From: Colletotrichum lupini
Lineage: Eukaryota; Ascomycota; Sordariomycetes; Glomerellales; Glomerellaceae
Direction of reading: 5' to 3'
Assembly (NCBI RefSeq): GCF_023278565.1
Contig: NC_064678.1
Coordinates: 6,262,001 to 6,326,000 of the forward strand
Length of the DNA stretch: 64,000 nucleotides
Each line of letters begins with the position of its first letter. Position 1 is the stretch's first letter. Under the pieces are notes generated by a model that did not search any database, was not told the origin of the DNA, and saw only the letters and a list, made by a program, of their open reading frames with translations. Below, one piece after another: positions 58,607-64,000 of this stretch. A program made the translations under genes and the position numbers.

Positions 58607-61600
58607 TGTTGGTATCCCTATTATAGGGTAGTTAGTTCGAACCGTAGTTAACGAAGAGATTAATTAAACTATATAAATATTTACGTAATAAGTATAAAAA
58701 AGAGGTTCTAACCGTAGGTTAGGCTAGCTACGATAATCGTAAATAGGGCCCCTAATTAGCCCCTGCGTAGTTAGTTATATACTATAATTAAATTAGACTT
58801 CTAATCTAATATTAACTTTCTCTTTCTTTTATTAATTTAACCGCTATAGTTAGAAGTATAATTTAACCTCGGGCCCGTTTACTAAGTCGTCTCCTTTTCC
58901 CCCTTTTCTCTACTCTTTTTATATAACCTATTCTTCTATTTATATAATAACTTTTCCGCTACTTATAAATTACTCTAATCCCTTATTTAATACTACTTTT
59001 ATAAAAGCGTTTACGAGGTTATTTTTATTATTAATCTAACGGATCTTAAGTATCTCGCGCCTTTTATATAATTACCTAAGGGCTATAATATTAATTATAA
59101 GCCTCTTTTTTTTCGTTATTCTTAATTTAATAAGGCATTCGTATAGTAAATAAGAATCGATATAAATAACCGTTAGAATAAGTAAAAGGCTAATTCGATC
59201 GGTAATCTTCCTTAGTATTATTAAAATTATATAAGAGAAGTTAACGCTATTAATTATACTATAAACCTCTAACGCTAATATACTTCTCGTTACCTACTTA
59301 CTTTTAGTTAACGAGTAGTAAATTATATTATTATATATAGTAAATTCGCTCTCGCTTATACTCTTATTAGCTAGGATAATAATATACCCTAATTACAAAA
59401 TAAGGTCGTTATTATTTATAAATAACTTATTAACAAAGACGTAGAGCTTATTAATCATAAAGTTAATTAAGTAATAAACGAGACCTTAATCGAGATTCGT
59501 TTATTACTACTTAAGCCGCTTATTAAGTACTTTAACGTCTTATTTAGTTAGATTTATAGCCTATATTACTTTAGTATAATTAAAAGTCGTTTTAAGTTAA
59601 TAAATACTTATAATATATACCCCTCGCGCGAGCTTAGCCTTATACTACTTCTTAATATTAATTATATTTAAATTAATAAGGTTAATCTTCTCGCCCTACC
59701 CCTTTTATTAAAAAATAATAATTTCCTTTTTAATTATAAAAATCCCGCTATTAAATAATAGGGGGGTATTTATAATAAGGACCTCTTTTAGCTTTATTAT
59801 AAAGCCCGCTTTTTAAAGCTCCTTATCCTCCTTTTTTATAAAGTTAATATTAAATAGGCCTAATATATCGTTAGTCTATATTCTAACGATCCTAAATTAG
59901 TCGCCTTCGTACTCCATAACTAATAAGCACGGGTTATACGTAAAGGTAATTATTAATAATTAATTAATATAAAAATCGTAATAAGTAGCTTACTAATAAG
60001 TACCCGATTTTACGAGCCTATATAGTAGCTTAAGTACTTTAATAATCGTACTTTCTAAGTACTTAATAGCTATTTCCTTTAGTAAATAAGCTAGGATTTT
60101 TTTATAAGCCCTATAACTGATTAAATATAGGCCTAGGTAATATTACGGCTCTAAATCTCGTATCCCTTCTTTTATAATAATACTATTAGTACTATTATTA
60201 ATTATTAGCTATAGCGCTATATAATAAGTAATTATATAAGTAGCGTCGCTTTTTTAACGTCGCCGTACCCCTAAATTATATATCTAGACTTCTCGTACGG
60301 CTAGGGTATTCCTTTCCCTTTAATCTTACGAACTATTTATAATTTAAATATACGGAGGTTTATATATTTTTTTAGGTTATATAAGATAAATCAATAGACC
60401 CCTCGATTGCGAAAAGTATCTACTTTAATAAAATCTAATCCCTTATATAGCTTTTTAGTAGTTATAATTACGCCTTCTTTACGTAGTTTAATTACTAGCT
60501 CGAAATTAGCTTTCTCTTTTATTATATAAAAAGTATTAATTACCTCGTTGCTAATAATAAATTACCGCGTTAGGGCTTATTATTATAGTTTTTTATAACG
60601 TCTTACTAGTAGTATTAGTACCCTTTTAATAATTTCCTCTTCCTCGTCATTTATTAATACTACTATAACGATTTTATTAAGGATAATTTCCTATGCCTCT
60701 ACTACGGGTTATATAGTTTCCCCTAGCTCTTTTTCTTTTTATAAATTAAAAATCACCTCGTTAAGATCTATATAGTACGGTCTAACTACTATAATTAATA
60801 TTTTAAGTAGCTAGTCGCAATCTCTCGCGACTATATAAGAGCGCTCGTTAACAAAAATTAATTTATATAGCCCAGCCTACTATTAAGTAATTTCGCGCTA
60901 TACTTATATATCTAAATTTAATAATATATTTAAATTATTTCTTATATTAGGCCTATTATATATAATAATTACCTTATTAACTTACTTTTTTATACTTACC
61001 TCGCGCAGTATTTATATTACTTTTTTAATTACTTAGGCTCGTTAGCTTATACCTAGTAATAGTAGCGAGGCTAAGGTCGTTCTTAAATATACTCTAAATA
61101 CTAATAGCGTTAATATAAGTCCGTTAGGCCCTATAATATTATTATAATATTTAAGTACTATTTAGAAGTATTCGTCGTTAATAGAATCCGGATTTTCCTT
61201 TTTAATAATTCTAAACGCCCTTTTTAACTACTAGTATACCCTTTCTACTTTTTTAATACTATAGTGCGCTTTAATAAGTACGACTTTTAGCTATATACCG
61301 TAAGCCGTCGCATTATCCCTAAATTTTACTAACTTAAAGCTAGTACTAACGTCGGTTTTAATACCGTCTAGCGGTCCTTAGTATATATCGATCTAGCTTT
61401 TTTATAAAGCTATTTATACTATTTTTACTTATAAATCCCAGAGGAATTGCCCTACTTAGAAGTATATAGCTATATTAATTATATATAGTATTAGCTAACT
61501 ATTTAAGTAAAAGATATTAATAATAATTTCCTAATTAAAATTAAGCTTATTACGCAATTTAAACTTAAATTTACGTAGGCTCTGCGTATTTATTTAGTAT

Positions 61601-64000
61601 TAGTAATATATTTTTATTAACTACTCTAGCGCCCCTATTTTAATATTATTATTACTTAATTATTTTAAAAAGTTATATAGCCTCGTAACTAATAAGTACC
61701 CGAATCTCTAGTATAGTCTTCTAAGCTTACTTTCCGTTAGGTAATTAATTAACTTCGTATCGTTAATAAGTTTTATAAACGCATACCCCTATCGTCGTTC
61801 GACTATTTTAAAATGCTTACCGCTAGAGATTTTATTCTTCGTATTATTAAATATAATACTTAGTCGATCTATATTTTTTAGATATAGGAGAAATAGGGTA
61901 TTAACGGGTAAAATATAAAAAGTTATCGTTCCGAAGTATATCTCTATTTCTACTATACCTAGGGCAACGATTTCCTTACTTAGGCCGAAACTAATCCTCG
62001 TAATACCCGTTATTAATATATTAAGCATTATTAATACGATCTTCTATAGCGCCTAAAATTACCCTTTTCCTCTAGTTAACTATTATAATACCCTAATATC
62101 TAAGATAATTTTATAAAAATCGTTTAAGCCGTACCTTTTATTTATATAAAATACCTATATAAGCTTAGTATTTAAGGGATCTAAGTAATATAAAAAGGAC
62201 CCCTCTAGCTACCCCTAAATTTACTTAGTACTATATTCCTTCTTTTTAAATATTAAAAGAAATAGCATCTTCTCCTTAATTATTAAAAAAATAGGCTTTA
62301 GCCTTATCAAATTTGCCCTTTTAGCCGCCTCCGTATTTATTATCTAAAGGACCTTCCTTTATTATTTATAAATAAAAGCCTACTTATTAAGAGCTTCCGC
62401 TACCCTTTATTTATTTAGCTTCGTATATTTTCTAGAGGCTAACGGGGTAAAAAAAGAGTAGTTAATATTATTAATTTCGTTATAATTTAATTTATTAATA
62501 TAAAGAGTAAGATCTTTTTTATTTTCTAAATCTCTTATAGGGGGTATATACTTTAGGCCGCTATTTTAGCTACCGTTACTAAGTTCTATACCCCCGGATC
62601 TACCCTTATATATAATAAGGAATTAGTTAAACTAACGAGGGCTAGTTTTACTATCTATTACCCTCGACTTTTTATATTATTTATACGATTTAATACGCTC
62701 TTCTTTAGAATAGTTACTTAACTAATATTTATCCTTTTTATAAATATAGTATTACTTCTTTTATTACCCTACTTATAAGTTAAATCTCTACTTATTTAAT
62801 AAATCTAAGCCTCTTTATTAATAATTACTATATTTAGCCTCTTTTCTTTTCTTATTATACGTTTAATTAACCTAATATTATTAATAAGGGCCGTCGTACG
62901 CTTAAAAATAAGTTTAGCGTAGCATTCTCGTTTTAATATTAAAACTAAATCTTAGCCTCGAGTAGAGCGTCTCGTAGTCTTTAAGTACTTAGTATAAGGT
63001 AATTTTTACTTTTAATATACGCTAAATTATAATATAAAAATATCCGACTTTCTACTCGTTTATCCCCTTATTTAGCTAGGTTTTTACTAGCTTATTAATT
63101 TAATTAATAAGCTCTTCGAGGATCTCTACTCGTAATTTACCCTTTATTATCCTAGCTATAAATATAAAAGAAATCGCTCGTAGCTTAGATAGGAGCTCTA
63201 AGTTCTTATTATAAGTCTCGAAGCGGCTTCGGATTACGTTAATTATATTAAAAAAGTCGTTTTAATTAAAATTACGCACCGCTTTATAGTAATAATTAGA
63301 GGCTTTACTTACGAGTACGATATTAATTACCGAATAGTACTAGTATTCCCTAATTCTAACTTTTTTATAATAATTATAAAATATCGTTAGGGTTTTTTAT
63401 AAAACCTTATACTTCCCCCTAAAATATAATTTCTCTTTTAAAAAGATCTTTTTAAAATCTATAAATTACCTTATATTTACTACTAGATTTTTAATATCTA
63501 TATATAATCCCTGCGTTACTACGTATTATTAATAACTTCGGGTCGTCTACCTCTTTTTTTATTAGTTAATTAGCGCCGAATTTCGTATTAATAGCGGTAA
63601 TAAGTTATAAATTAAAATAAGTAAAATTATTAATTATCGTACTTCTAATACTATATTTTACCCCAGTATATCCTTTTACGATAATAGATTTTTATTAGTA
63701 ATTATAAAGAGGAAATCTAGGTCGTTTACCTTTTTTTTAAATTCGTTAAAACGATTATACGCTCTATTAACTTATACTTAGTTCTATAATACGAATTCCT
63801 CTTTTATAATTATCACTACTAATATTTTATATAGCTCTCGTAATTATAATTACGCTAGTAATACCCCTCGCTTATAAAGGAATTTATTAACTACTTTCGC
63901 AATTCCTAAGCTTATACTCACGAACTATTTATCTAGTTAGTAACTAAGGTCGTTTATAATTTCGTAAAATAAGGGTTACCCCTATAGCCCCTTTTTTTTT
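58607..64000 (-). mobile_element. Ty1/copia retrotransposon B, minus strand, RIP-degraded, continues past window
   Basis: Starts at TGTTGGTATCCC (58607) inside the MFS gene; the terminal TGTTGG/CCAACA is typical of copia LTRs. This end is the 3' LTR because coding runs on the minus strand. RNase H lies near 58930-59060 (INNKNNLVNAFIKVVLNKGL, compare NPADAFTK). The protease/pre-integrase region is near 61790-62030 (TGITRISFGLSKEIVALG, FYILPVNTLFLL). It is distinct from copia A in LTR and sequence. A pyrimidine-rich stretch at about 58890-58925 would be the polypurine tract on the element strand. The LTR would then end a little before it, but no second copy is available to prove the limit. Confidence 0.87.

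Overview
The window reads as a filamentous ascomycete (Pezizomycotina) chromosome segment. Host genes have short 50-85 nt introns with GTAAGT-like donors and CTAAC-like branch points. They encode a typical mould repertoire: tyrosinase, GH5 glucanase, SDRs, an epoxide-hydrolase-like enzyme, an MFS transporter, a ketosamine kinase and a NACHT NOD-like receptor. The genome is sharply two-speed. Balanced gene islands alternate with very AT-rich blocks in which CA and TG dinucleotides are almost absent, the signature of repeat-induced point mutation (RIP) acting at CpA. By eye, more than half of the 64 kb is RIP-destroyed transposon.

Layout. 1-6484: Ty1/copia element A, minus strand, cut by the window edge. 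6485-8054: a 1.57 kb host island holding the 3' part of a branched-chain aminotransferase gene (+) and the C-terminal part of a D-2-hydroxyacid dehydrogenase gene (-). 8055-14983: a second, complete copia A copy (+), inverted relative to the first, inserted in that dehydrogenase gene with a 5-bp target duplication. 14984-22434: dehydrogenase N-terminal half, then two intact metallopeptidase genes (M20 Dug1-like and M1 leukotriene-A4-hydrolase-like). 22435-39216: a tyrosinase gene whose first intron holds 15.5 kb of nested transposons: an outer Ty3/gypsy chromovirus carrying a Fot1/pogo DNA transposon and a second gypsy chromovirus, each with its own terminal repeats and target duplication. 39805-42431: SDR and alpha/beta hydrolase. 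42432-45535: 3.1 kb without a gene I can support. 45536-49732: GH5 glucanase, ER-type SDR and fructosamine-3-kinase-like gene. 50151-55342: a 1,603-residue NLR (lipase-like effector, NACHT, beta-propeller). 55759-57646: a second Fot1/pogo element ending 13 bp before the start codon of an MFS gene. From 58607: another copia element (B, minus strand) that interrupts the MFS gene and leaves the window.

How the parts relate. At least four host genes (aminotransferase, dehydrogenase, tyrosinase, MFS) are broken by transposons, and RIP appears to have spilled into tyrosinase and perhaps MFS coding sequence as new TAG stops. The aminotransferase and hydroxyacid dehydrogenase are converging neighbours that could once have formed an amino acid to 2-keto acid to 2-hydroxy acid route (inference). 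The NLR is the most system-like intact gene: by family it is an innate-immunity or allorecognition receptor with an enzymatic N-terminal domain. No tRNA, rRNA, CRISPR array or bacterial-type operon was seen. Multi-exon models below were built by hand from splice sites, reading phase and family similarity recalled from knowledge; no database search was run.
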